From assembly GCF_004526345.1 (NCBI RefSeq), contig NZ_CP038213.1, positions 1,736,001-1,800,000 on the forward strand: a stretch of DNA of 64,000 bases, read 5' to 3'. Source of the stretch: Ornithinimicrobium flavum. GTDB taxonomy: Bacteria; Actinomycetota; Actinomycetes; Actinomycetales; Dermatophilaceae. Under the pieces are notes generated by a model. It made no database searches. It was not told the DNA's origin and was given only the letters and a program-made list of their open reading frames with translations. Shown in pieces: positions 20,041-27,988 of this stretch. The position numbers were made by a program, and so were the translations under genes. Position 1 is the first letter of the stretch. The number at the start of each line of letters is the position of its first letter.

Positions 20041-20838
20041 AACTGGCGGCACACGAGGAAGGGCGACAAGTACGTCACCGTCATCATCGACCTCACCCCG
20101 GTCCGCGACGGCACCGGCCCCTCCCGCCTCCTGGCCATGCTCGATGGACGCTCGACGAAGGCGTTCAAGGACTGGCTAGCGCAGCGGGACCGGGCCTGGC
20201 GCGACGGGATCGAGGTCGTGGCGATGGACGGGTTTGCCGGGTTCAAGACCGCAACGACCGAGGAGCTGCCGGACGCGGTCTCGGTGATGGACCCCTTCCA
20301 TGTCGTCCGCCTCGCCGGCGATGCGTTGAACGAGTGCCGGCGCCGCGTCCAGCGGGAGCTGCACGGTCACCGCGGCCGCAAGGGCGACCCGCTGTACACC
20401 GCGGCAGACCCTGCACACCGGCGCCGACCTGCTCACCGAGCGCCAGTAGGAGCGCCTCGACAAGATCTTCGCCAGGCGACCGGCACGTGCAGGTCGAGCT
20501 CACCTGGGGCATCTACCAGCGGCTCATCGCGGCCTACCGCGACCCGGTGCGCACCAGCGGCGCCGCGGAGGCCCGTTCCGTCATCGACGCCCTCACCGAC
20601 GGCGTCCCCGCCCCCCTCGTGGAACTGCGCAAGCTCAGACGCACCCTGGCCAAGCGCGCCGAAGACGTCCTGGCCTACTTCGAGCGGCCCCGCGCCAGCA
20701 ACGGACCCACCGAGGCCGTGAACGGTCGCCGAACATCTACGCGGCCTGGCCCTCGGGTTCCGCAACCTCAGCAACTACATCGCCCGAGCCCTGCTCGAGG
20801 CCGGCGGATTCAGGCCCCGACTACACCCTGGATTGTGA
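20041..20838 (+). pseudogene. ISL3-family transposase relic (downstream exon part)
   Basis: Reading begins in frame after the intron end with NWRHTRKGDKYVTVIIDLTP, then EVVAMDGFAGFKTAT and VMDPFHVVRLAGDAL, the DDE core of ISL3 transposases. A shift near 20405 and another near 20725 break the frame; HVQVELTWGIYQR and ASNGPTEAVNGR lie in the second frame and FRNLSNYIARALLEAGGF in the third. The 5' half was lost to the intron/IS256 rearrangement. Confidence 0.8.
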
Positions 20839-21051
20839 AGAGCCCGATAACGCCGCCATGGATTCCTTCTTCGCCCTGCTCCGGAAGAATGTCCTGGACC
20901 GCCGCCGCTGGGCCACCCGCCAGGACCTACGCGTCAGCATCGTCACCTGGCTCGAGCGCACCTACCACCGGCAGACGCCAAGATGACTCGGTCGGTTGAC
21001 GCCCATCGAGTACGAGGCCACCATGGCCCACGGCCGCCCCCAGGCGGCCTG
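20839..21051 (+). mobile_element. IS3-family transposase C-terminal relic
   Basis: The frame reads PDNAAMDSFFALLRKNVLDR, RRWATRQDLRVSIVTWLERTYH, then a shift near 20980 and RLTPIEYEATMAHGRPQAA with a stop. This is the last ~70 residues of an IS3-family OrfB, different from the relic at 10038. It directly abuts the ISL3 relic. Confidence 0.75.
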
Positions 21052-21312
21052 ACCCAACCTGTCACCTGTCCGTGCAGCAGTCCTAGGCGATCAACGGTCC
21101 TCATCGAGCTCCACCGTCGCATCGCCCGGAGGCCTCGCCCCGCCCTTCACCAGGCTTGACGGCCGAACGCCAGCTTCGACCCACCTGATCCGTACGCGCC
21201 GCGTACGCCCTGGAAGCCGACATTCTCGGCTTGGCTGAATACACACACCTCTTTCATCCTGGCCCGCTCCGTGGCCACTCGCCAGCTGGCTGCGGCCTTG
21301 GGGTGCGTGACG
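21052..21312. other. intergenic region before the relaxase gene
   Basis: About 260 bp with no convincing gene. It contains the short inverted motif GTACGCGCCGCGTACG (21190-21205) with arms CGTACGC/GCGTACG, a perfect palindrome-like site upstream of the relaxase. It may be an operator or part of oriT; nothing else is recognisable. Confidence 0.35.
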
Positions 21313-24300
21313 ATGACGCTGCACAAGCTGTCGGCGGGGTCGGGGTATGAGTACCTCACCCGCCAGGTCGCGGCGGGGGACGACACCGGGATCGGTCGCC
21401 GCGGTCTGGAGGACTACTACGCGGCCAAGGGTGAGTCGCCCGGTCGCTGGGCCGGGTCCGGCCTGGTCGGGATCGACGGGCTCGAGTCCGGCGACCGCGT
21501 CACCTCGGAGCAGATGGCGAACCTGTTCGGCGCCGGCCGCCACCCGTTGACAGGTGTGGCGCTGGGCGCGCCCTACCGGGTCTACGACAGCGACGCAGGA
21601 GGGTTCGACGCGGAAGTCGCCCGCCGGCTGGACGCACGTGCTGACGACTCGACCGAGCCGGCGGAGCAGCTGGAGCAGGTCGCCGCAGCGCGCAGCGAGG
21701 TGGCACGGGAGTACTTCGTCCGCGAGCAGGGGAGGGAGCCGCGTGATGCCCGGGAGCTGGCTTCGGCGGTGGCTCGGTACTCGCGGCCGCAGCGGACCGC
21801 CGTGGCCGGGTATGACCTGACGTTCAGCCCGGTGAAGTCGGTGTCGACACTGTGGGCCATCGCCCCGCCAGAGATCTCCAGGACGGTCGCGGACGCGCAC
21901 GACGCCGCGGTGCAGGACGCGCTGGCCTTCCTCGAGCGGCAGGTGCTGTACACGCGAGAGGGTAAGAACGGGGCACGCCAGGTCGAGACCAGGGGCCTGA
22001 TCGCGGCGGCCTTCACCCACCGGGACTCTCGCGACGGCGACCCCGACCTGCATACCCACGTCGCAGTCGCCAACAAGGTGCAGACGCTCGAGGGCAAGTG
22101 GCTCTCGATCTACGGGCGGGTGCTGCACCAGCACGTCGTCGCCGCGTCGGAGATCTACAACACTGCCGTCGAGGCTCACCTGCGTGCTGCCCTGGGTCTG
22201 CGTTTCGCCGAGCGGCCGGGCGGGACCTGCGGGAAGCGGCCGGTCCGGGAGGTCGAGGGGGTCGACCGCGCGCTGTGCGAGCTGTGGTCCCGGCGCCGTG
22301 GTGACATCACCGCCCGGCAGGACGTGCTGTCGGGGGAGTTCCAGGAGGCGCACGGGCGGCCGCCGACACCGGTGGAGCAGATCGCCCTGGCCCAGCGGGC
22401 CAACCTGGAGACCCGGACGGCCAAGCACGAGCCGCGATCCCTGACGGCCCAGCGCGAGACGTGGTGGGCGGAGGCGGCCGGGGTCCTCGGGATGGAGGGG
22501 ATCGAGCAGATGGTGACGACCGTGCTGGGCCAGGCAGGGCGCCCGACGCAGGAGGTCACCGACGAGTGGGTCGGCGAGGCGGCGCAGAGGGTGGTCGCCG
22601 AGGTCGAGGCGCGGCGGGCCACGTGGCAGGTCTGGCACCTGCAGGCCGAGGCCCAACGTCAGGTCCGTGGCCTGGACCTGCACCCGAGCATGGTCGCCGG
22701 CGTCGTGGGGCGGGTCGTCGACGCGGCGACGGTGGCGCGCTCGGTCAACCTCACCCCGGACCTGGATCCCATCGGCGAGCCGGACGGCTTGCGGCGACGC
22801 GACGGCACCAGCGTGTACCGCCACACCGGCAGCGACCACTACACCAGCCTTCGGGTCCTTCAGGCTGAGCAGCGGATCACCTCGGCCGCCGGCCGGAGCG
22901 ATGGTGCTGCGCTCGCCCGTGAGGACGCTCAGCTCGCGGTGCTCGAGGCGTCCGTGCAGGGCAGGGACCTCAACCGCGGGCAGGCGGACCTGGTCCTGGC
23001 GCTGGCCTGCAGCGGTCGCCGGGTGCAGCTCGTCCTGGCCCCGGCAGGCTCCGGGAAGACCACCGCCGTGCGGGTCCTCGCCGACGCATGGCGCGGCCAC
23101 GTCGGTCCAGTGATCGGACTCGCCCCGTCCGCGGCCGCCGCCACCGTGCTCGCCGAGGCGACCGGCGTACCGTCCGAGACCTTGGCCAAGCTCGTCCACG
23201 ACCTCGACCACGAGCGCCCCTCGCAGCTGGACGAGGCAATCGGCCCGGACACCCTCGTGGTCGTCGACGAGGCGGGTATGGCGGACACGCTCACCCTGGA
23301 CCGGGTGATCAGCCACGTCCTGGCCCGGGGCGCCTGCGTCCGTCTCATCGGCGACGACCAGCAGCTGGCCGCCGTCGGTGCCGGCGGAGTGCTCCGCGAC
23401 ATCGCCACCGCCCACGGCGCCGTACGCCTGGATGAGGTGGTCCGGTTCGCCGACCCCGCCGAAGCGCAGGCGTCCCTGGCGTTGCGGGCCGGCGACGCCT
23501 CCGCGCTCGGGTTCTACCTGGACCGGGACCGGGTGCACGTCGGGGACCTCGCCACCACCGTCGACGCCGTCTTCACCGCCTGGTCCCGGGACCGCGCCAG
23601 CGGACGGGACAGCCTCATGCTCGCACCCACCCGCGAGCTCGTCACCAGCCTCAACACCCGCGCCCGGGCCGCGCGCCTGGGAAACAGCACCCCCGGCCGC
23701 CAGGTGGCCCTCGCCGACGGCACGCACGCCTCCGCCGAGGACGTCGTCATCACCCGGCGCAACGACCGCCGGCTGGGCGTCGGGCGCACCGACTGGGTCA
23801 AGAACGGTGACCGGTGGACCGTCACCGCCGTCGAAGGACGAGCCCTGCGCGTCCGTAACCTCAGCTCCGGTCTGCGGGCCAGGTTGCCGGCGGGCTACGT
23901 CGCCGAGCACGTCGAGCTCGGGTACGCCTCGACCGTCCACACGGCCCAGGGGCTCACCACCGACACTGTCCACGGCATCGCCACCGGCCAGGAGTCTCGG
24001 CAGCTGCTCTACACCATGCTCACCCGCGGCCGGAACGAGAACCACGTACATGTCGTGTCGGCCATCGACACCGACGGGCACACCCTGCCGTTGATCGAGA
24101 CGACCGACCCGGCCACCGCGACCGAGGTCCTGCAGGGCGTGCTCGCACGTGACGGCGCCGCGGTCTCGGCGACCACCGAGAGGGCACGAGCAGCCGACCC
24201 GGTGGCGTTGCTCCACGACGCGACAACCAGGTACGAGGACGGGCTCCTCGCCGGCGCCGAGAGACTCCTCGGCCCCGGCTGGGGCGATCACCTGGAGTCT

Positions 24301-25125
24301 GCCGCCGGCGCCCTGGTCCCAGGCCTGCCTCACGCCCCGGCCTGGCCCAGCCTGCGTGCGCACCTGATGCTCACCCAGGCCGACGGCCGCGACGCCCTCC
24401 GGTCGCTCACGGAAGCGTCCACCTACCGGGGGCTCGGCGACGCCCACGACCCTGCCGCAGTCCTGCTCTCGCGTCTGGACCGCGCACCGGCGCTCGGTCC
24501 ACTCCCGTGGCTGCCCGCCATCCCCAAGCGGTTGGCCACCGACCCCGTCTGGGTCGACTACCTCACCGCCCGCGGGGAACGGGTCCGGGCCCTGGCCGCC
24601 CAGGTGCGCCAAGAAACCACCCCCGGGCAACCGTGGGCCGCGCCCCTCGCGCACCACATCAGCCCTGACCTCCTCGCCGACCTCGCCGTGTGGCGGGCCG
24701 CCCGAGGCGTCGACCACACCGAATCGCGCCCGGTCGGACCCTTGGACGGCGGGGGAGCGGCCGGCCGGTACGCACGCGGCCTCCTGTGCCGGGTCACCGG
24801 CCAGCTGCCCGACGCGCTCCGGCACTGGGAGCGTCTCATCGTCGAGCACGTCGGACACCGGGACTGGTTCACCCCGCAGCTGGCCCAGCGTCTCGACAGA
24901 CTGCACCGTGCCGGCGTAGACGTACCCGACCGGCTGGAGCAGGCGAGAGCCCAGGGCCCGCTCCCGGACGACGAGGCCACCTCGGCACTATGGTTCCGCA
25001 TGATCGACCCCCAGCAACAGCCCGCACCGACTTCCCGCAGGACCGAGCCGAAACGGATGCGGATGCGGCCAGAGGATCGCAGTCCTGCCCCCTCCGGTCC
25101 CGCCGTGCACGGTCCCAGCCGCTGA
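21313..25125 (+). CDS. MobF-family relaxase/helicase (TraA-like)
   Basis: 1270 aa from ATG 21313 (a GTG two codons earlier is an alternative); MTLHKLSAGSGYEYLTRQVA is the family start. An N-terminal TrwC relaxase domain has the catalytic Tyr region (GSGYEY) and the His triad FTHRDSRDGDPDLHTHV (H236, H247, H249). A RecD-like helicase follows: Walker A APAGSGKTT (576-584), Walker B VVVDEAG (649-655), then GYASTVHTAQG and YTMLTRGRNENHV. It would nick oriT and unwind the transferred strand. No translocase or secretion genes accompany it, so transfer must use a helper. The only large intact non-transposon gene in the element. Confidence 0.93.
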   Translation: MTLHKLSAGSGYEYLTRQVAAGDDTGIGRRGLEDYYAAKGESPGRWAGSGLVGIDGLESGDRVTSEQMANLFGAGRHPLTGVALGAPYRVYDSDAGGFDAEVARRLDARADDSTEPAEQLEQVAAARSEVAREYFVREQGREPRDARELASAVARYSRPQRTAVAGYDLTFSPVKSVSTLWAIAPPEISRTVADAHDAAVQDALAFLERQVLYTREGKNGARQVETRGLIAAAFTHRDSRDGDPDLHTHVAVANKVQTLEGKWLSIYGRVLHQHVVAASEIYNTAVEAHLRAALGLRFAERPGGTCGKRPVREVEGVDRALCELWSRRRGDITARQDVLSGEFQEAHGRPPTPVEQIALAQRANLETRTAKHEPRSLTAQRETWWAEAAGVLGMEGIEQMVTTVLGQAGRPTQEVTDEWVGEAAQRVVAEVEARRATWQVWHLQAEAQRQVRGLDLHPSMVAGVVGRVVDAATVARSVNLTPDLDPIGEPDGLRRRDGTSVYRHTGSDHYTSLRVLQAEQRITSAAGRSDGAALAREDAQLAVLEASVQGRDLNRGQADLVLALACSGRRVQLVLAPAGSGKTTAVRVLADAWRGHVGPVIGLAPSAAAATVLAEATGVPSETLAKLVHDLDHERPSQLDEAIGPDTLVVVDEAGMADTLTLDRVISHVLARGACVRLIGDDQQLAAVGAGGVLRDIATAHGAVRLDEVVRFADPAEAQASLALRAGDASALGFYLDRDRVHVGDLATTVDAVFTAWSRDRASGRDSLMLAPTRELVTSLNTRARAARLGNSTPGRQVALADGTHASAEDVVITRRNDRRLGVGRTDWVKNGDRWTVTAVEGRALRVRNLSSGLRARLPAGYVAEHVELGYASTVHTAQGLTTDTVHGIATGQESRQLLYTMLTRGRNENHVHVVSAIDTDGHTLPLIETTDPATATEVLQGVLARDGAAVSATTERARAADPVALLHDATTRYEDGLLAGAERLLGPGWGDHLESAAGALVPGLPHAPAWPSLRAHLMLTQADGRDALRSLTEASTYRGLGDAHDPAAVLLSRLDRAPALGPLPWLPAIPKRLATDPVWVDYLTARGERVRALAAQVRQETTPGQPWAAPLAHHISPDLLADLAVWRAARGVDHTESRPVGPLDGGGAAGRYARGLLCRVTGQLPDALRHWERLIVEHVGHRDWFTPQLAQRLDRLHRAGVDVPDRLEQARAQGPLPDDEATSALWFRMIDPQQQPAPTSRRTEPKRMRMRPEDRSPAPSGPAVHGPSR

Positions 25126-25183
25126 GCCCCGGATGTCAGGGGTTGCTGAAGGTGACCGACCGGAAGCCATCCCGCGCGGCCAG

Positions 25184-25519
25184 TCACAGATCCATGAGCA
25201 GCGCAAGCGTCTCGCGCACCTCGCCGAGGACGACCGGCCCGACGTTCCCCGTACGTCCCTGTATGCGCGTCGTGGCGACGGAGCGCACATGCTGGCACTG
25301 CGCCGACGAGGGCGCCACCAGCCGGTTGCCCTCGTCGGGATCGATGACCACCTCGGTGCTGCTGTGACGCAGCGTCCGGGGCACATGACGACCTGAAGGA
25401 CGTTTGGTTCCCCGCAAGACCCGACCCGCGGTCACAACGATGGCCGGCCGCCGGATTCCCGCCCGGCTCCCCGAGGGATTTCCAGGACCTAGTCCGACGA
25501 CATCACCCGGCGTCAGCAC
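25184..25519 (-). CDS. MazF/PemK-like toxin with a compensated internal frame change
   Basis: 111 aa from a GTG at 25519 inside the antitoxin 3' end. LTPGDVVGLG, RRPAIVVTA, VVIDPDEGNRL, PSSAQCQHVRSV and LGEVRETLALLMDL are MazF endoribonuclease blocks. Between RVLRG and RTLRHSS the encoded frame gives TKRPSGRHVP, whereas the +1 frame gives EPNVLQVV, the residues expected in this family. Two nearby opposite indels would explain this. The ORF remains open, but the altered strand may impair catalysis. It overlaps the antitoxin gene, as in a normal TA operon. Confidence 0.8.
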   Translation of the reverse strand: MLTPGDVVGLGPGNPSGSRAGIRRPAIVVTAGRVLRGTKRPSGRHVPRTLRHSSTEVVIDPDEGNRLVAPSSAQCQHVRSVATTRIQGRTGNVGPVVLGEVRETLALLMDL

Positions 25520-25700
25520 CCAGCCACGCACTCTCTTCGGCCGTGAGGTCAGCCGCCAGGTCGCGCCCCATCGCGTCCTGACGCAGCGCCCGGACCGCGT
25601 TGCTCACGGTCTCATCGATCGTCTCGTGGCGCTCGGCCGCGAGCCGGGTCACCCGTGCGTGCGTGTCCCGCCTGATACGGATCGTCGTCGTCTCAGCCAT
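25503..25700 (-). CDS. ribbon-helix-helix antitoxin (MazE-like)
   Basis: 65 aa. TTTIRIRRDTHARVTRLAAE is a ribbon-helix-helix DNA-binding strand-helix pattern, followed by an acidic C-terminus (LTAEESAWLGADAG) that would bind the toxin. The 3' end overlaps the toxin start by 17 bp. Such antitoxins usually repress their own promoter. Confidence 0.82.
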   Translation of the reverse strand: MAETTTIRIRRDTHARVTRLAAERHETIDETVSNAVRALRQDAMGRDLAADLTAEESAWLGADAG

Positions 25701-25719
25701 AACATCAGCGTAGTCACCA

Positions 25720-26490
25720 TCACTGGGTCGACCGGCGGAACGCCTCGAGGCCGGCGACGGCCCTGGCTGCCCGGCGGCGGACCGTGCGTGCCGACGCTGC
25801 GTAGTCCTCGGCGACGAGCTCGGCCACCGACGGGGTCATCAGCCCGCCCCGGCCCCGTCGTGCAGGTACGTCGAGCCGCGCCGCCTCCCGGGCCACGTCC
25901 AAGAGCAGGGCGCGGTCCTCGCGGGTCAGAGCGCCCGCCTGGGCAGCGTCCTCGAGAAGCTCAGCCAGCTCGCGCTCGGGGTCCGGCCCGGTCTCGAGGT
26001 CGGGCGCCTCCGGGACCGTCCCCATCGGGACCGTCGAGGCCCAGATGCGGTCGCGACGCAGCGCCGCCTCACCGACACCGAGGTCGGCCATCACCTCGCG
26101 CCGGGTCCGGGCCAGCAGCGTGGCCGCGACGCGTCGCGGCGGGTCGCCGCGGTAGGCCCGGACCGTCAGCCACAGCTGTCCGGCGACCAGAGCGTCGATG
26201 TCGGGGGAGAGGTCGGCCAGCTGCCGTGCCAGGTTCACGGCTCCCGGGACCAAGAGCCAGGTGGTCACCGAGACCGCTCCCGCGTCGTGCTCGGCCGTGC
26301 GCGCGAGTGCCGCCAGCACCGCATCCCTCCCTTCCGGTGCCGTGTGCCACAGCCAGCGCGGCAGGTCGAGCAGGTCCGAGACGACCAACAGCCCCGGTTC
26401 GGTCCGGCCCCAGTCATGCCAGTGGTCCCGCGCCCACCGCATGGGCGGTCGCTCGTGGGTGTCCACGCCAAGACAGATCGCTAAGCTCAT
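25720..26490 (-). CDS. unknown element-borne protein with C-terminal HTH-like region
   Basis: 256 aa from ATG 26490 with GGAGACGACG immediately before it, almost the same leader as the Xis gene at 8444. I do not recognise the family. SLAICLGVDTHERPPMRWARDHW, LLVPGAVNLARQLADLSPD and LWLTVRAYRGDPPRRVAATLLARTRREVMADLG suggest a mostly helical protein. The C-terminus SVAELVAEDYAASARTVRRRAARAVAGLEAF could be a sigma-4-like HTH. It lies upstream of mazEF on the same strand, 19 bp away. A replication or regulatory role is a guess. Confidence 0.65.
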   Translation of the reverse strand: MSLAICLGVDTHERPPMRWARDHWHDWGRTEPGLLVVSDLLDLPRWLWHTAPEGRDAVLAALARTAEHDAGAVSVTTWLLVPGAVNLARQLADLSPDIDALVAGQLWLTVRAYRGDPPRRVAATLLARTRREVMADLGVGEAALRRDRIWASTVPMGTVPEAPDLETGPDPERELAELLEDAAQAGALTREDRALLLDVAREAARLDVPARRGRGGLMTPSVAELVAEDYAASARTVRRRAARAVAGLEAFRRSTQ

Positions 26491-27028
26491 CGTCGTCTCC
26501 TTCCACACCGCGTCGATGTGGCCCAGACGATGACGTGAGTGCGCTCCCGGTTACGTCTCCGGAAGCGTCCCCCCTGCGCTCCCGCCCGCGCCCCCAGACG
26601 GCGTCGTCCCGTCTCTCGCTGGGCATGCCCGCGTGACTCTGCTGCCGCCGTTTGCGCAGGTCACGGTGCGTCCCCCCCGACGTCCCTACCAACGTCTCCC
26701 CCCTGGTGCGGGCGCGTCTCTGGTCCTTCGTCAGGGCAGCCGTCGCCTGAGCTCCCCTGTTGAGCATCGCCGCAGGTCAGGGCCACGTCTCTGGGAAAGT
26801 CGGCTACGTCTCCGGGAAAGTCCCGTGACGTCCCTGGAAAAGTCGGCTACGTCCATGGAAAGTTGATGGAGGCCCGGTAGTGCGGGGCGACTTCGAGCCC
26901 TCAGGGCTGGCCCCTCGAGCCGGCGGGAATTCCGCCGGGGCCCTCTTCGTCCGGCGCGGGAGCGGGTCAGCGGTCGATGGAGCCCGTGAGGTCGTGGATC
27001 TTGCCGTCGGTCCGACACGCTGCGATGT
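26491..27028. other. 538-bp noncoding region between divergent genes with repeated ACGTCTC motifs
   Basis: No frame here looks like a gene. The stretch carries the ACGTCTC-GGGAAAGTC array (26785-26865) and looser copies of ACGTCTC near 26553 and 26693. Base composition is C/T-rich on the plus strand in 26620-26720. The location between the unknown gene and the HTH gene, with directly repeated sites, fits a control region such as an origin or oriT, but this is inference. Confidence 0.5.
26785..26865. repeat. four direct repeats, 21/22/21-bp period (iteron-like)
   Basis: Units begin at 26785, 26806, 26828 and 26849. The shared core is ACGTCTCTGGGAAAGTCGGCT with variation at the middle TC/CC/CA and at the tail. 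The period equals two DNA helical turns, so bound proteins would sit on one face. Seen directly; the role as iterons or operators is inference. Confidence 0.75.
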
Positions 27029-27044
27029 GTACCATTTATGATAC
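27029..27044. promoter_or_regulatory. promoter and palindromic operator of the HigA-like gene
   Basis: GTACCAT and ATGATAC form an inverted repeat (6 of 7 pairs) spaced by two bases. A -10 box TATGAT (27037-27042) lies within it, about 30 bp before the ATG at 27074. The local AT-rich sequence stands out. Overlap of operator and -10 fits autorepression by the HTH protein. Confidence 0.6.
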
Positions 27045-27073
27045 GCTTGCGGGGTTGTTAGAAGGTGAGGCGA

Positions 27074-27481
27074 ATGACCAAGCACACCGCGTTCTGGGAC
27101 GACCTGAACCGCGACCTCCAGGACCCAGAGTTCCTCCGCGAGTACGTGACGCACTCCGTGCGGATCTCCACCATCGACTCGGTCGTCAACGCCATCGACG
27201 CCGCGCGCGAGGCTGCGGGGCTGTCCAAGGCCGAGCTGGCACGGGCCATCCAGAAGGAACCAGCGACCATCCGTCGCCTGCTCTCCTCTGAGAGCGCCAA
27301 CCCGACCCTGGGCACGCTGGCCGAGGTGGCGGCTGCCCTCGGGCTGCGCATCACCGTCGAACCCATTCCCCGGGCCGAGCGAGGCCTGATCACCCAGCCC
27401 TTGCTCGAAGGCCGGACAGCTGACCCGATGAAGCTCGCCGAGCACCTGGACACGCTGCGTGCGCCCAAGCTTCCCGCCTGA
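27074..27481 (+). CDS. HigA-like XRE-family antitoxin/regulator
   Basis: 135 aa from ATG 27074 with GAAGGTGAG upstream. A helical N-terminus (FWDDLNRDLQDPEFLREYV) is followed by an XRE helix-turn-helix (LSKAELARAIQKEPATIRRLLS, NPTLGTLAEVAAALGLRI). It is the pattern of HigA antitoxins whose toxin is usually encoded directly upstream. Here the only toxin-like gene is convergent, ending 6 bp after this stop. Confidence 0.75.
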   Translation: MTKHTAFWDDLNRDLQDPEFLREYVTHSVRISTIDSVVNAIDAAREAAGLSKAELARAIQKEPATIRRLLSSESANPTLGTLAEVAAALGLRITVEPIPRAERGLITQPLLEGRTADPMKLAEHLDTLRAPKLPA

Positions 27482-27487
27482 CGGCCC

Positions 27488-27988
27488 TTAGATCACGGAC
27501 CGGGGGTTCCGCTTGCGGTACTCCGCGCCCAGCCTGCGGACCGCGTCGTAGTCGGCATCCGACAACGTCGTCCGGAACGGCTTATCTCGCCCGTCGACGA
27601 CAACGAGGAGCGGCTTGTCCTTACCCTTGGCGTCGTAGTCCAGGAGGCAGAAGAGCCGGTAGTGGTGACGTCTGGGCCCGTCCATCCGAACCTCGAACCA
27701 GCCGCTCATGTCGCCCTTCATCGCCTCCCAGTAGCCGCCGCCGGCGAACCTCTTCGGTGGTGCGGTCGCGACGGCGACCAGGGCGGCTCGCATTTTGGAG
27801 CGCACGCCGACCGGGTATGAGTTCAGCGCCTCCCGGCCTGGAGCGCGCTGTTCCGGGTCGTCGTCCTTGTGGCGCCTGAAGAAGACGATCGCATGCGCAT
27901 CGTCGGACGACGGACCGGTGCGCACCTCGGGTGCCTTCGACATCGGCGTGGGCGCCTTGCGGCGACCACGCCGATCGGGACTCATCAC
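27488..27988 (-). CDS. RelE/HigB-like protein overlapping the integrase stop
   Basis: 166 aa from a GTG overlapping the integrase TGA (GTGA); ATG is the second codon. GYWEAMKGDMSGWFEVRMDGP, RRHHYRLFCLLDYDA and LLVVVDGRDKPFRT form a RelE/ParE-like toxin fold with basic residues for mRNA binding. A ~50-residue basic N-terminal extension precedes it. Translational coupling to integrase means it is made when the integrase is. Convergent partner 27074-27481 could be its antitoxin, an atypical arrangement. Confidence 0.7.
   Translation of the reverse strand: MMSPDRRGRRKAPTPMSKAPEVRTGPSSDDAHAIVFFRRHKDDDPEQRAPGREALNSYPVGVRSKMRAALVAVATAPPKRFAGGGYWEAMKGDMSGWFEVRMDGPRRHHYRLFCLLDYDAKGKDKPLLVVVDGRDKPFRTTLSDADYDAVRRLGAEYRKRNPRSVI

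Noticed and set aside
21091..24906. A 1271-codon open frame on the minus strand across the relaxase gene
   Set aside because: It is antisense to traA, has no recognisable domain, and arises from high GC at third positions; the plus-strand frame has full relaxase and helicase motifs.
26785..26865. CRISPR array
   Set aside because: Units are contiguous 21-22 bp repeats without unique spacers, and no cas gene is present.
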